A stretch of DNA of 6,274 nt from positions 1 through 6,274 of the forward strand of contig CAJWOD010000088.1 of the NCBI GenBank assembly GCA_913044145.1, written 5' to 3'. This stretch comes from an uncultured Nitrospina sp. GTDB lineage: Bacteria; Nitrospinota; Nitrospinia; Nitrospinales; VA-1. Numbering within the stretch: the stretch's first letter is position 1; each line of letters starts with the position of its first letter. A model generated the notes under the pieces. That model searched no databases. It worked only from the letters and a program-made list of their open reading frames with translations, and was not told the origin of the DNA. Shown here in pieces: positions 1 to 6,274 of this stretch. A program made the translations under genes and the position numbers.

Positions 1-941
1 CCAACCCCACTCACAACTCGTGTGGTGCAAATAGAACCGGGGCCGATTCCCACCTTCACAGCATCGACACCTGCTTTGATTAACGCAGCAGTTCCGTCCG
101 CTGTGGCAACGTTGCCACCAATGACTTGCAATTTTGGAAAAGATTTTTTGATTTCGCGTATGGTACTCAGTACTTTTTCCGAATGGCCGTGTGCGCTGTC
201 AATAACCAGTACATCTAGTCCAACTCGTACCAAGTCCTCAATATGTTGTTCCGGATTCTGGGTGACGCCCAGTGCGGCCCCAACCAACAACCGTCCTTTG
301 TTATCCTTGGCAGCATTAGGAAATCTTCCTGCTTTTTCTATGTCTTTTATGGTAATCAATCCTTTAAGATTTCCTTTTTTGTCGACCACCAATAACTTTT
401 CAATTCGGTTGTCATGCAGGATCTTTTTCGATTTTAAAAGGGGGGTGCCTTCGGGGATGGTGACAAGGTCTTCGCAGGTCATCAGGGATTTTATTTTTTT
501 GTTGAGGTTGGTTTCAAACCTCAAGTCTCGGTTTGTTAAAATGCCGACCAGTTTTTTCTTCTGGGTTATAGGAATTCCAGTGATATTGTATTTTTTCATT
601 ACTTGAACCGCTTCACTGATTTTTTGCTCAGGTTCCATAGTGATTGGATCGGGGATCATTGCGCTCACCGAGCGTTTGACCTTGTCTACCATTTTTCGCT
701 GTCTTTCTGAGGTAAGGTTTCGATGAATGATGCCAATGCCACCTTCCTGTGCTAGCGCAATAGCTAAATTCGTTTCGGTAACAGTATCCATCGGAGCTCC
801 AACCAATGGGCATTTTAGTTTGATTTTTTGGGTCAAACGGGTAGAAAGATCCACATTCGCAGGTAAGACCTTAGAGTATGCAGGCAGCAATAAAACATCA
901 TCAAAAGTAAGGTAGGTGGGGACCTTCTGTGGGTCAATCAT
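1..941 (-). CDS. guaB: IMP dehydrogenase, N-terminal 313 residues (3' end beyond window)
   Basis: Oxidises IMP to XMP with NAD+, the committed step of GMP synthesis in the cytoplasm. The minus strand is open without a break from ATG at 941 to base 1, giving 313 codons of a protein that is usually about 490 residues long. Residues 12-24 (TFDDVLLLPAYSK) are the family's N-terminal signature, followed by the GAPMDTVTE segment. A pair of CBS domains fills about residues 93-150 and 154-205. The barrel then resumes with VIDSAHGHS, whose Asp248 is the NAD-site aspartate, then IGGNVAT, then GPGSICTTR with the catalytic Cys305; both residues carry the E. coli numbers. An in-frame TAG at 977-975 leaves 941 as the first ATG. 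No Shine-Dalgarno sequence is visible before it, so the start rests on homology and position. The flap and C-terminal part of the barrel lie off the left edge. It is divergent from the transglutaminase gene and nothing suggests it is damaged. Confidence 0.97.
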   Translation of the reverse strand, partial: MIDPQKVPTYLTFDDVLLLPAYSKVLPANVDLSTRLTQKIKLKCPLVGAPMDTVTETNLAIALAQEGGIGIIHRNLTSERQRKMVDKVKRSVSAMIPDPITMEPEQKISEAVQVMKKYNITGIPITQKKKLVGILTNRDLRFETNLNKKIKSLMTCEDLVTIPEGTPLLKSKKILHDNRIEKLLVVDKKGNLKGLITIKDIEKAGRFPNAAKDNKGRLLVGAALGVTQNPEQHIEDLVRVGLDVLVIDSAHGHSEKVLSTIREIKKSFPKLQVIGGNVATADGTAALIKAGVDAVKVGIGPGSICTTRVVSGV

Positions 942-1100
942 AAGTTTTAAAAAAATGTATAATAAAGTGTAAAACTACAATATTAGCACGTCTTCGCATC
1001 TTCTTGCATTAGATTTCTTTACATGGCGCGTGGGTGAATCTTTAACCCAGAATTCTTTGTCTTGTAGATTCATTTTTGCCATGTTCCAATAAAATAGACC
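942..1100. promoter_or_regulatory. Divergent intergenic region between guaB and the transglutaminase gene
   Basis: These 159 bases must carry the start signals for both divergent genes. On the plus strand there is a perfect TATAAT at 958-963, but no TTGACA-like element at the usual spacing upstream. On the minus strand a TATTAT lies at 964-959, about 18 bases before the guaB ATG, again without a clear -35 element. Two small inverted repeats are present: TGGGT/ACCCA (1031-1035/1045-1049) and TGAATCT/AGATTCA (1035-1041/1066-1072). Neither gene has a clear Shine-Dalgarno sequence. The promoter role is inferred from gene orientation; the exact elements are uncertain. Confidence 0.4.
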
Positions 1101-2540
1101 ATGATGAAATTATTCCTCAATTTAATATTTCTGATTTTTGCCCATATCACGCATTCTCAGCCGTTGTTCGAAGGTACAGGAGAGAGGGAAGACTGGTTAG
1201 GCTCCTATTATAAGGGTAAAAAGATGGGTTTTACCAAAACGAAAACCCGCTGGAGTCCAGAAGGTATTGTGATGGATTCGACGGTGTTCTTCAAAATACG
1301 ATCGAATTCGATTGATCAATCCACTACCATTAATCATAAAACGCGACTTAGCCCCGACTTAAAGTTATCGAGTTTTTCTCTATTGCAGGAAATCTCGGGA
1401 CACCGACAACAGGTGGAAGGAAAGATGGAGGGTAATGAACTTTACTATCGAACAAAATCACTGGGTTATGATAAAGAAAAAATGGTGGAATTTGATAAAA
1501 ATACTGTCCCTTCTTCGACCTTTCTTATTAATTTGGTTTCGGAGGGATTAAAAGTGGGGCAGCGTGGGGAGTTGCGATTATTCATGGAACCTTTACAACT
1601 GATGGTTGACTTGCAATATAAAGTCTTGAGACAAGAAACGCTGCAATATGAAGGAAAACCCATAGATACATTTGTGATTCGTCAACGGTTCAGTGGAATG
1701 GAAACGATAATATGGGTTTCGCATGATGGTACGGTTTATCGTGAATCAACGAATATGGGATTTGAATCGTTCAAGGAAAGGCCACAGGTGGCGCAAAAAA
1801 TAGATGAGGCAATTACACTCAGCAGTGTCATAACCATGAGTCTTGTAAAACCGAATAAGCCTCTGCCGCGACCGAACAATACCTATGATTTAGTTTATCG
1901 AATTCATCCTGTGAGTTCTCCTGAGGCGATTCCGGAGGATCATCGACAAAAAATAATCAAAGTTGAAAAGCAGAATGATGGAAATTATATCACCACTTTA
2001 AGAGTTAAAAGTGAGCCAAAAATAATGGGTCGCGCTGGGCAGAAAAAAGATGAGTCGGAAAAAGATCCAAAATATTTAGAAGAGACTGCTGAGGTGCAGT
2101 CACATCATAAGCTGATCCAGGCGTTGGCAAGGGAGCTGTCTGCCGATGGAAAAAGCAAATGGCAATTGGCAAAGGATATCAATTTATGGGTGCATCTAAA
2201 CCTCAGAAAGGAAATGGTAGATACCGTAACTGCCGTGGATGCTCTCCTTGAAAAGCGCGGCGAGTGCCAGTCACATACCTATTTGTTTGCCGCTCTTACT
2301 CGAGCTTCCGGAATTCCCACGCGAATTGTCAATGGGTTAGTTTACTCCAAAGAGTATGAAGGATTTCTTTACCATGCTTGGCCGGAAGTTTTTTTAGGTG
2401 GATGGAAAGCTATGGACCCTACTTTTGGACAAGACCGAGTCGATGCTACCCATATAAAATTGGCTGAAAACTCTAATGAAGGCCCGTTTCACCTAATGGA
2501 ATTTGTGGGTAAGATAGCGATAAGCTGGTCCGAGCCTTAA
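1101..2540 (+). CDS. Exported transglutaminase-like domain protein of unknown substrate
   Basis: A 479-residue protein. Residues 1-19 form a signal peptide: a short basic start (MMK), a hydrophobic run LFLNLIFLIF and a plausible cleavage after THS before Gln20. There is no lipobox cysteine, so the periplasm is the likely site. Residues about 30-250 look beta-rich, opening with the WLGSYYKGKKMGFTKT pattern seen at the start of many bacterial transglutaminase-like proteins. The catalytic domain is at about 335-445. Its triad is visible as Cys389 in RGECQSHT, His425 in YHAWPEVF and Asp439 in MDPTFGQ, separated by the helix LFAALTRASGIPTRIVNG, so the site appears intact. In this fold the activity may be protease, amidase or cross-linking, and the sequence does not say which. 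An in-frame TAG at 1095-1097 makes 1101 the first possible ATG (1104 is a second), and no clear ribosome binding site precedes it. It stands alone between divergent guaB and nrdJ, with no operon partner to suggest a role. Confidence 0.93.
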   Translation: MMKLFLNLIFLIFAHITHSQPLFEGTGEREDWLGSYYKGKKMGFTKTKTRWSPEGIVMDSTVFFKIRSNSIDQSTTINHKTRLSPDLKLSSFSLLQEISGHRQQVEGKMEGNELYYRTKSLGYDKEKMVEFDKNTVPSSTFLINLVSEGLKVGQRGELRLFMEPLQLMVDLQYKVLRQETLQYEGKPIDTFVIRQRFSGMETIIWVSHDGTVYRESTNMGFESFKERPQVAQKIDEAITLSSVITMSLVKPNKPLPRPNNTYDLVYRIHPVSSPEAIPEDHRQKIIKVEKQNDGNYITTLRVKSEPKIMGRAGQKKDESEKDPKYLEETAEVQSHHKLIQALARELSADGKSKWQLAKDINLWVHLNLRKEMVDTVTAVDALLEKRGECQSHTYLFAALTRASGIPTRIVNGLVYSKEYEGFLYHAWPEVFLGGWKAMDPTFGQDRVDATHIKLAENSNEGPFHLMEFVGKIAISWSEP

Positions 2541-2548
2541 ACCAGCTT
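2522..2548 (+). terminator. Hairpin spanning the stop codon of the transglutaminase gene
   Basis: AAGCTGGT (2522-2529) and ACCAGCTT (2541-2548) are perfect 8-base complements around an 11-base loop that contains the TAA stop codon at 2538-2540. No T run follows at once; the nearest (2565-2570) is about 16 bases downstream. It could act as part of a weak terminator or stabilise the mRNA 3' end. The stem is seen directly; its function is inferred. Confidence 0.35.
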
Positions 2549-2608
2549 GCTAAGAAAATACAAATTTTTTACCTCTGTAAACCATTAAAAATAAAGGGTT
2601 AAATTAAT

Positions 2609-2640
2609 TGCTAAAATTAGCATATTGATTTTTGTTTTTT
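2609..2640 (+). terminator. Possible weak intrinsic terminator after the transglutaminase gene
   Basis: TGCTA (2609-2613) and TAGCA (2618-2622) can form a 5-bp stem with a 4-base loop. A T-rich stretch follows (2629-2640, broken by one G). Orientation and position, 70-100 bases after the stop codon, suit termination of the transglutaminase transcript before the nrdJ promoter. The stem is short and AT-rich, so this is a weak call. Confidence 0.3.
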
Positions 2641-2729
2641 GTTCGTCTATATTCTGAATTTCTCGTGGGCCTGAAACCTTTATGGTTTGTGGGCTTGGTC
2701 GAAAGTTGCAAACAGGTCACAGAATTTCG

Positions 2730-2758
2730 TTGACAACCCTATATCTTGTATATATTTT
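2730..2758 (+). promoter_or_regulatory. Probable sigma-70-type promoter of nrdJ
   Basis: A perfect -35 element TTGACA at 2730-2735 is followed, after exactly 17 bases, by TATTTT at 2753-2758, which keeps the first three and last bases of TATAAT. It would start transcription near 2765 and leave a leader of about 147 bases. The first NrdR-like box fills the spacer and the second covers the start site, a layout suited to repression. An alternative -10 is TATATT at 2751-2756 with a 15-base spacer. Confidence 0.6.
2736..2751 (+). promoter_or_regulatory. NrdR-like operator box 1
   Basis: The site ACCCTATATCTTGTAT matches 13 of 16 positions of the NrdR box as I recall it (acaCwAtATaTwGtgt), including 9 of 10 in the C...G core. 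NrdR is the widespread repressor of ribonucleotide reductase genes that senses ATP/dATP through an ATP-cone. The box lies between the -35 and -10 elements of the proposed nrdJ promoter. The assignment rests on this match, the second box one 31-bp step downstream, and the identity of the downstream gene. Confidence 0.6.
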
Positions 2759-2763
2759 ATTTG

Positions 2764-2793
2764 ACAACACAAAATATAGATATTTTGTGTTGT
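2764..2793. repeat. Perfect 30-bp inverted repeat (14-bp arms, AG centre)
   Basis: ACAACACAAAATAT (2764-2777) and ATATTTTGTGTTGT (2780-2793) are exact reverse complements around a 2-base centre (AG). This is a DNA-binding type of palindrome rather than an RNA hairpin terminator, since it has almost no loop and no T run after it. It overlaps the second NrdR-like box and the expected transcription start of nrdJ. It is longer and more symmetric than a single NrdR box needs, so a second regulator or a doubled half-site is possible. Confidence 0.85.
2767..2782 (+). promoter_or_regulatory. NrdR-like operator box 2
   Basis: ACACAAAATATAGATA matches 12 of 16 positions of the remembered NrdR box, with 9 of 10 in the core (CAAAATATAG); the mismatches gather in the right flank. 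It begins exactly 31 bp after box 1, about three helical turns, which is the known spacing of paired NrdR boxes. Both boxes are preceded by the same TTGACAAC word (2730-2737 and 2761-2768). It would cover the transcription start of nrdJ. The overlapping palindrome makes its exact limits uncertain. Confidence 0.5.
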
Positions 2794-2900
2794 AATTGAT
2801 TTATAAAGGCCTATTAATAAGGATGTGGAGAAGACAAGAAAATATGACCATTATTCTATAATTTTTTAGGTTTTCTGAACCCTTTGATTTTTGATGTGAC

Positions 2901-2904
2901 GGAG
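2901..2904 (+). promoter_or_regulatory. Ribosome binding site of nrdJ
   Basis: GGAG lies seven bases before the ATG at 2912. With the in-frame TGA at 2897-2899, which rules out any further upstream start, it fixes the nrdJ start. It is the only clear Shine-Dalgarno sequence among the three gene starts in the window. Confidence 0.75.
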
Positions 2905-2911
2905 CGATTTT

Positions 2912-5900
2912 ATGCGAATTGACCGGAAATTTACCAGAGAATTTCAGGATCCCTTCGATGGGATTCAATTTGTCGAGCGGGTGTCAAAAATCAATAACGC
3001 TGATGGTTCTTTGGTTGCTGAGATCAAGAACGTTCTTGTTCCTGATACGTGGTCCCAAGTGGCGGTGGACATCATCGCGCAAAAATATTTTCGCAAAGCA
3101 GGTGTTCCGGCACGGTTGAAAAAGAAATTCGAACCGGGAATGCCTGAGTGGCTTTGCCCGTCGGTGCCCGATGAGGAGGCCCTGAGCCAAATTCCGATTT
3201 CAGATCAATATACTCGAGAGACTACTTCTAAAGAAGTAGTTCATAGGCTAGCTGGGTGCTGGACATATTGGGGATGGAAGAAAAACTGTTTCAAAAATGA
3301 AGAATCGGCGCGTAATTATTATGATGAAATGCGTTATATGCTGATTCACCAGCTTGCGGCTCCCAATTCTCCGCAATGGTTTAATACGGGAATAAACTGG
3401 GCCTACGGTTTGGAGGGTCCGGCTCAAGGTCATTACTATTTTGATGAAGAAACAGCGAAATTAAAAAAATCTAAAAATGCTTATGAAAGACCACAACCGC
3501 ATGCATGTTTTATCCTTTCTGTTGATGATGATTTGGTAGGGGATGGGGGAATCATGGATTTGTGGCGTCAAGAAGCGCGCTTGTTTAAATTTGGCTCGGG
3601 GACAGGAAGTAACTTTTCAAATCTTCGCGGTTCTGGGGAAGGATTGTCGGGAGGCGGAAAATCTTCAGGTCTGATGAGCTTTTTGAAAATTGGCGATCGT
3701 GCTGCTGGAGCAATTAAATCTGGGGGAACCACGAGAAGGGCTGCAAAAATGGTCACTCTTGATATGGATCATCCGGATATAGAGGAATTCATCGAATGGA
3801 AGGTCAAAGAAGAAAGAAAAGTTGCAGCTCTTGCAGCTGGAAGCCGGGTCACGCGTCGTTGTCTGAAAAATATTTTAAAAGGCTGCTGGACTGAGGGTTT
3901 AACAGAGGAAACTCGTTTTGAAGTACAGAAAAATAAAGTGCTTAGAAAAGCCGTACGCAAAGCCCTCGATTCTTTTGTCCCTGAAAATTATATTTATCGA
4001 GTTATCCAGTTAGCAAAGCAGGGCATCAAGGATATCGAATTTGAAGAGTATGATACCAGTTGGACTTCTGAAGGTTATCTGACCGTCTCCGGGCAAAACT
4101 CCAACAACTCAGTTCGACTCAGCAACGAATTCTTGAGAAGTGTTGAGTGCGATGGAGACTGGAACCTTTTGCGTAGAACAGATGGTAAAACGGCTAAAAC
4201 TGTGTCTGCGAGAGATCTCTGGGATAAGGTGAATTTTTCATCATGGTCTAGTGCCGATCCAGGGCTTCAATTTCATACTACCATCAACGAATGGCATACC
4301 TGCCCTGAAGATGGCGAGATTCGAGCGTCAAACCCATGTTCTGAATATATGTTCCTCGATGATACAGCATGTAACCTTGCCTCTATAAACCTGATGAACT
4401 TTTATAACGAGGAAAAAGGGTTATTTGAAGTTGAAAACTATCGACACGCTTGCCGATTGTGGACTCTCACTCTTGAAACTTCTGTCTCTATGGCGCAGTT
4501 TCCAAATAAAGCAATTGCACAAAAGAGTTATGAGTTCCGCACTCTTGGTTTGGGTTACGCAAACCTCGGTGCGATGCTCATGGTCATGGGTATTCCTTAT
4601 GACTCTGAAAAGGGTCGGGCTATTGCCGGCGCAATTTCGGCTATAACCACAGGATCTTCCTACACCATGTCCGCCGAAATGGCAAAAGAGCTGGGAGCAT
4701 TTACTCATTATGAAAAAAACAAATCATCTATGATGCGTGTGCTGAAAAACCACTGGCGGGCAGCACATAACGTTGATGCTCAAGATTACGACGGGCTCAC
4801 CGTTTTCCCCCAAGGAATTCAAGCAGAGCATTGCCCCTCTTATCTTCTGGATGCTGCGCAAAAGGAATGGTCCGATGCATTAGCTCTGGGAGAAAAACAT
4901 GGTTTCCGCAATGCTCAAACGACTTGCATCGCCCCAACAGGCACCATTGGCCTGTTAATGGATTGTGATACGACTGGTATCGAGCCCGACTATGCGTTGG
5001 TCAAATACAAAAAACTCGCTGGCGGTGGTTATTTTAAAATCATCAACCAATCGGTTCCCGGCGCTTTACGACGATTGGGATATAAGCCAGAAGAGGTTAA
5101 AGAAATTGTTGATTATTGTGTGGGATCAGGGAGCCTGGATTCTTCTCCTTATATTAATCGCAATTCTTTGAAGACAAAAGGGTTTTCTGATGCAGTGATC
5201 GATAACATCCAACTAGAACTTCCACGGGTTTTTGATATTAGCTTTGCATTTAACAAGTTTGTGTTGGGAGAAAAATTCTGCAAAGACGTTTTAAATTTGT
5301 CTGATGAGCAACTCGATTCCATTACTTTTAATTTATTGTCGCATTTGGGATATACCGATGAAGAAATTCAATCTGCTAACGATTTTATTTGTGGTCGTAT
5401 GACCGTCGAAAATGCCCCACATTTGAAGGAAACACATTATTCGGTTTTTGATTGTGCCGCCAAGTGCGGAAGATATGGCGAGCGATTTATTCTTCCGGAG
5501 GCACATATCCAAATGATGGCTGCGGCCCAACCCTTTCTTTCAGGCGCTATTTCCAAAACTATTAATATGCCGAACGATGCCAGCATAGAGGATGTAGAAA
5601 AGGCCCATATGCTTAGCTGGAAACTCATGTTGAAAGGAACCGCTGTATATCGGGATGGATCTAAACTCAGCCAACCGCTAAACAGCGTGGCGGTTGAAAG
5701 TTTTAAACAACTACAAATAGAAAATGCTGAGGTTGATGCTCCTCCAATTGCGCCGGCTGTGAAAGCTGCAGAACAGGTGATAAAGATAATTCAGAACAAA
5801 CGTCGAGCTTTGCCGCATCGGCGTAAAGGCTATACCCAGAAAGCATCTATTGGTGGGCATAAAGTTTACCTTAGAACTGGTGAATACGATGATGGCTCTC

Positions 5901-6274
5901 TCGGTGAAATTTTTATCGATATGCATAAAGAAGGTGCAGCCTATAGAAGTTTGATGAACTGCTTTGCGATTGCCATCTCACTGGGACTGCAGCACGGGGT
6001 ACCTCTTGAAGAATTTTCAGATGCTTTTGTTTTTACCCGCTTTGAACCTAATGGATTGGTTACAGGAAATAAATCTATTAGTATGTCCACATCCACCATA
6101 GATTATATTTTCCGTGAGCTAGCAATCACCTACCTTGGTCGTAATGATTTGGCACAGGTGACTCCGGATGATTTAAGATCCGATTCTATTGGTAAAAAAA
6201 ATCAACAGTCGAGTGATGAGGACGATGATAAGGTTTTGCCTCCAGTTTTAAAGGATGAAGAAAAGGAATCATTT
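2912..6274 (+). CDS. nrdJ: Adenosylcobalamin-dependent ribonucleotide reductase, class II long form (3' end beyond window)
   Basis: Reduces ribonucleotides to deoxyribonucleotides in the cytoplasm, using a thiyl radical made from coenzyme B12. The frame is open for 1121 codons to the last base; the family's long form is roughly 1200 residues, so the C-terminal tail, with its expected zinc-binding cysteines, is missing only because the window ends. Visible motifs are Cys199 in PHACFILSV (redox partner), the radical-site motif NPCSEYMF with Asn474, Cys476 and Glu478, Cys487 in TACNLASINL (second redox cysteine), and the phosphate-binding APTGTIG loop (Pro675-Gly680). The TSCPD domain typical of long NrdJ proteins covers about 975-1080 (KVYLRTGEY ... 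FRELAITYLGR). An acidic, probably disordered linker follows, with SSDEDDDK at 1100-1107. The N-terminus lacks an ATP-cone, so overall dATP inhibition through that domain is not expected. The start is fixed by an in-frame TGA at 2897 and a GGAG ribosome binding site. It has its own promoter with NrdR-like boxes and is not co-transcribed with guaB. Confidence 0.97.
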   Translation, partial: MRIDRKFTREFQDPFDGIQFVERVSKINNADGSLVAEIKNVLVPDTWSQVAVDIIAQKYFRKAGVPARLKKKFEPGMPEWLCPSVPDEEALSQIPISDQYTRETTSKEVVHRLAGCWTYWGWKKNCFKNEESARNYYDEMRYMLIHQLAAPNSPQWFNTGINWAYGLEGPAQGHYYFDEETAKLKKSKNAYERPQPHACFILSVDDDLVGDGGIMDLWRQEARLFKFGSGTGSNFSNLRGSGEGLSGGGKSSGLMSFLKIGDRAAGAIKSGGTTRRAAKMVTLDMDHPDIEEFIEWKVKEERKVAALAAGSRVTRRCLKNILKGCWTEGLTEETRFEVQKNKVLRKAVRKALDSFVPENYIYRVIQLAKQGIKDIEFEEYDTSWTSEGYLTVSGQNSNNSVRLSNEFLRSVECDGDWNLLRRTDGKTAKTVSARDLWDKVNFSSWSSADPGLQFHTTINEWHTCPEDGEIRASNPCSEYMFLDDTACNLASINLMNFYNEEKGLFEVENYRHACRLWTLTLETSVSMAQFPNKAIAQKSYEFRTLGLGYANLGAMLMVMGIPYDSEKGRAIAGAISAITTGSSYTMSAEMAKELGAFTHYEKNKSSMMRVLKNHWRAAHNVDAQDYDGLTVFPQGIQAEHCPSYLLDAAQKEWSDALALGEKHGFRNAQTTCIAPTGTIGLLMDCDTTGIEPDYALVKYKKLAGGGYFKIINQSVPGALRRLGYKPEEVKEIVDYCVGSGSLDSSPYINRNSLKTKGFSDAVIDNIQLELPRVFDISFAFNKFVLGEKFCKDVLNLSDEQLDSITFNLLSHLGYTDEEIQSANDFICGRMTVENAPHLKETHYSVFDCAAKCGRYGERFILPEAHIQMMAAAQPFLSGAISKTINMPNDASIEDVEKAHMLSWKLMLKGTAVYRDGSKLSQPLNSVAVESFKQLQIENAEVDAPPIAPAVKAAEQVIKIIQNKRRALPHRRKGYTQKASIGGHKVYLRTGEYDDGSLGEIFIDMHKEGAAYRSLMNCFAIAISLGLQHGVPLEEFSDAFVFTRFEPNGLVTGNKSISMSTSTIDYIFRELAITYLGRNDLAQVTPDDLRSDSIGKKNQQSSDEDDDKVLPPVLKDEEKESF

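Larger units (their letters stand above)
2541..2911. other. 371-base AT-rich intergenic region upstream of nrdJ
   Basis: No credible gene is present on either strand. The first part (2541-2640) is AT-rich and probably holds the 3' end of the preceding transcript. Bases 2641-2729 include a modest imperfect hairpin (AAACC 2674-2678 with GGTTT 2684-2688, flanked by GCC/GGC) of unclear meaning. Bases 2730-2793 form the nrdJ control region, with a TTGACA promoter, two NrdR-like boxes and a 30-bp palindrome. Bases 2794-2911 would be an untranslated leader of nrdJ if transcription starts near 2765. The leader shows no recognisable cobalamin riboswitch B12 box and no strong hairpin. Confidence 0.8.

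Noticed and set aside
22..606. A 194-codon open frame on the plus strand antisense to guaB
   Set aside because: The minus strand here encodes an uninterrupted IMP dehydrogenase with all family motifs; the plus-strand frame is its shadow and its translation matches no pattern I recognise.
1035..1072. A 7-bp inverted repeat TGAATCT/AGATTCA in the guaB-transglutaminase spacer
   Set aside because: The arms are short with a 24-base gap, and such matches are expected by chance in a spacer of this composition. It is noted only in the spacer description.
2823..2861. A 12-codon leader-peptide-like frame (MWRRQENMTIIL) in the nrdJ leader
   Set aside because: The only purine run, AAGG, directly abuts its ATG, there is no run of regulatory codons, and no attenuator hairpin follows. 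Such short frames are common by chance.
2869..2881. A small GGTT/AACC hairpin followed by T-rich sequence in the nrdJ leader, possibly an attenuator
   Set aside because: The stem is only four base pairs and the T stretch is interrupted; too weak to support.
2541..2911. A cobalamin riboswitch upstream of the B12-dependent reductase
   Set aside because: I could find no B12 box or multi-stem architecture; these riboswitches normally control B12 synthesis and transport or B12-independent isozymes rather than the B12-using enzyme.
4421..4708. A 95-codon minus-strand open frame inside nrdJ
   Set aside because: It lies wholly within the conserved NrdJ barrel, has no ribosome binding site and reads like an antisense shadow.
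1..6274. A possible undescribed defence, mobile or RNA-based system
   Set aside because: The coding space is filled by two housekeeping enzymes and one transglutaminase-like protein. No repeats, transposase, integrase, toxin-antitoxin pair or reverse transcriptase motif is visible.

Overview
This 6.3-kb window looks like ordinary bacterial chromosome of moderately low GC content. It holds three genes and two informative intergenic regions. From left to right these are the N-terminal two thirds of guaB (IMP dehydrogenase, minus strand, running off the left edge); a divergently oriented gene for an exported transglutaminase-like cysteine-protease-fold protein (1101-2540, plus); a 371-base AT-rich intergenic region; and a long-form adenosylcobalamin-dependent (class II) ribonucleotide reductase, nrdJ (from 2912, plus), which is still open at the right edge.

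Both housekeeping enzymes read without frameshifts and keep their catalytic residues. IMP dehydrogenase has the loop cysteine at residue 305 and the NAD-site aspartate at 248, the same numbers as in E. coli. NrdJ has the radical-site N-x-C-x-E motif at 474-478 and the two partner cysteines at 199 and 487. The transglutaminase-like protein has a recognisable Cys389-His425-Asp439 triad and a signal peptide, but its substrate is unknown.

The most informative non-coding signal is upstream of nrdJ. A TTGACA promoter element is followed directly by a 16-bp site resembling the NrdR operator. Exactly 31 bp downstream, the same TTGACAAC word is followed by a second NrdR-like site, which lies inside a perfect 30-bp inverted repeat (14-bp arms, 2-bp centre). 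This fits the known NrdR arrangement of two boxes on the same DNA face, and suggests that nrdJ is repressed when deoxynucleotide pools are high. The regulator gene is not in the window.

Organism: the GC content, a free-standing guaB and a class II reductase of the long NrdJ/TSCPD type (common in Alphaproteobacteria and several other, often marine, phyla) point to a Gram-negative environmental bacterium. Nitrospinota or a relative is a guess only. guaB and nrdJ both serve nucleotide supply, but they are on opposite strands and are not one operon. I see no mobile element, CRISPR array, tRNA, rRNA or defence system, and no convincing undescribed system; the nrdJ control region is the part most worth a second look.
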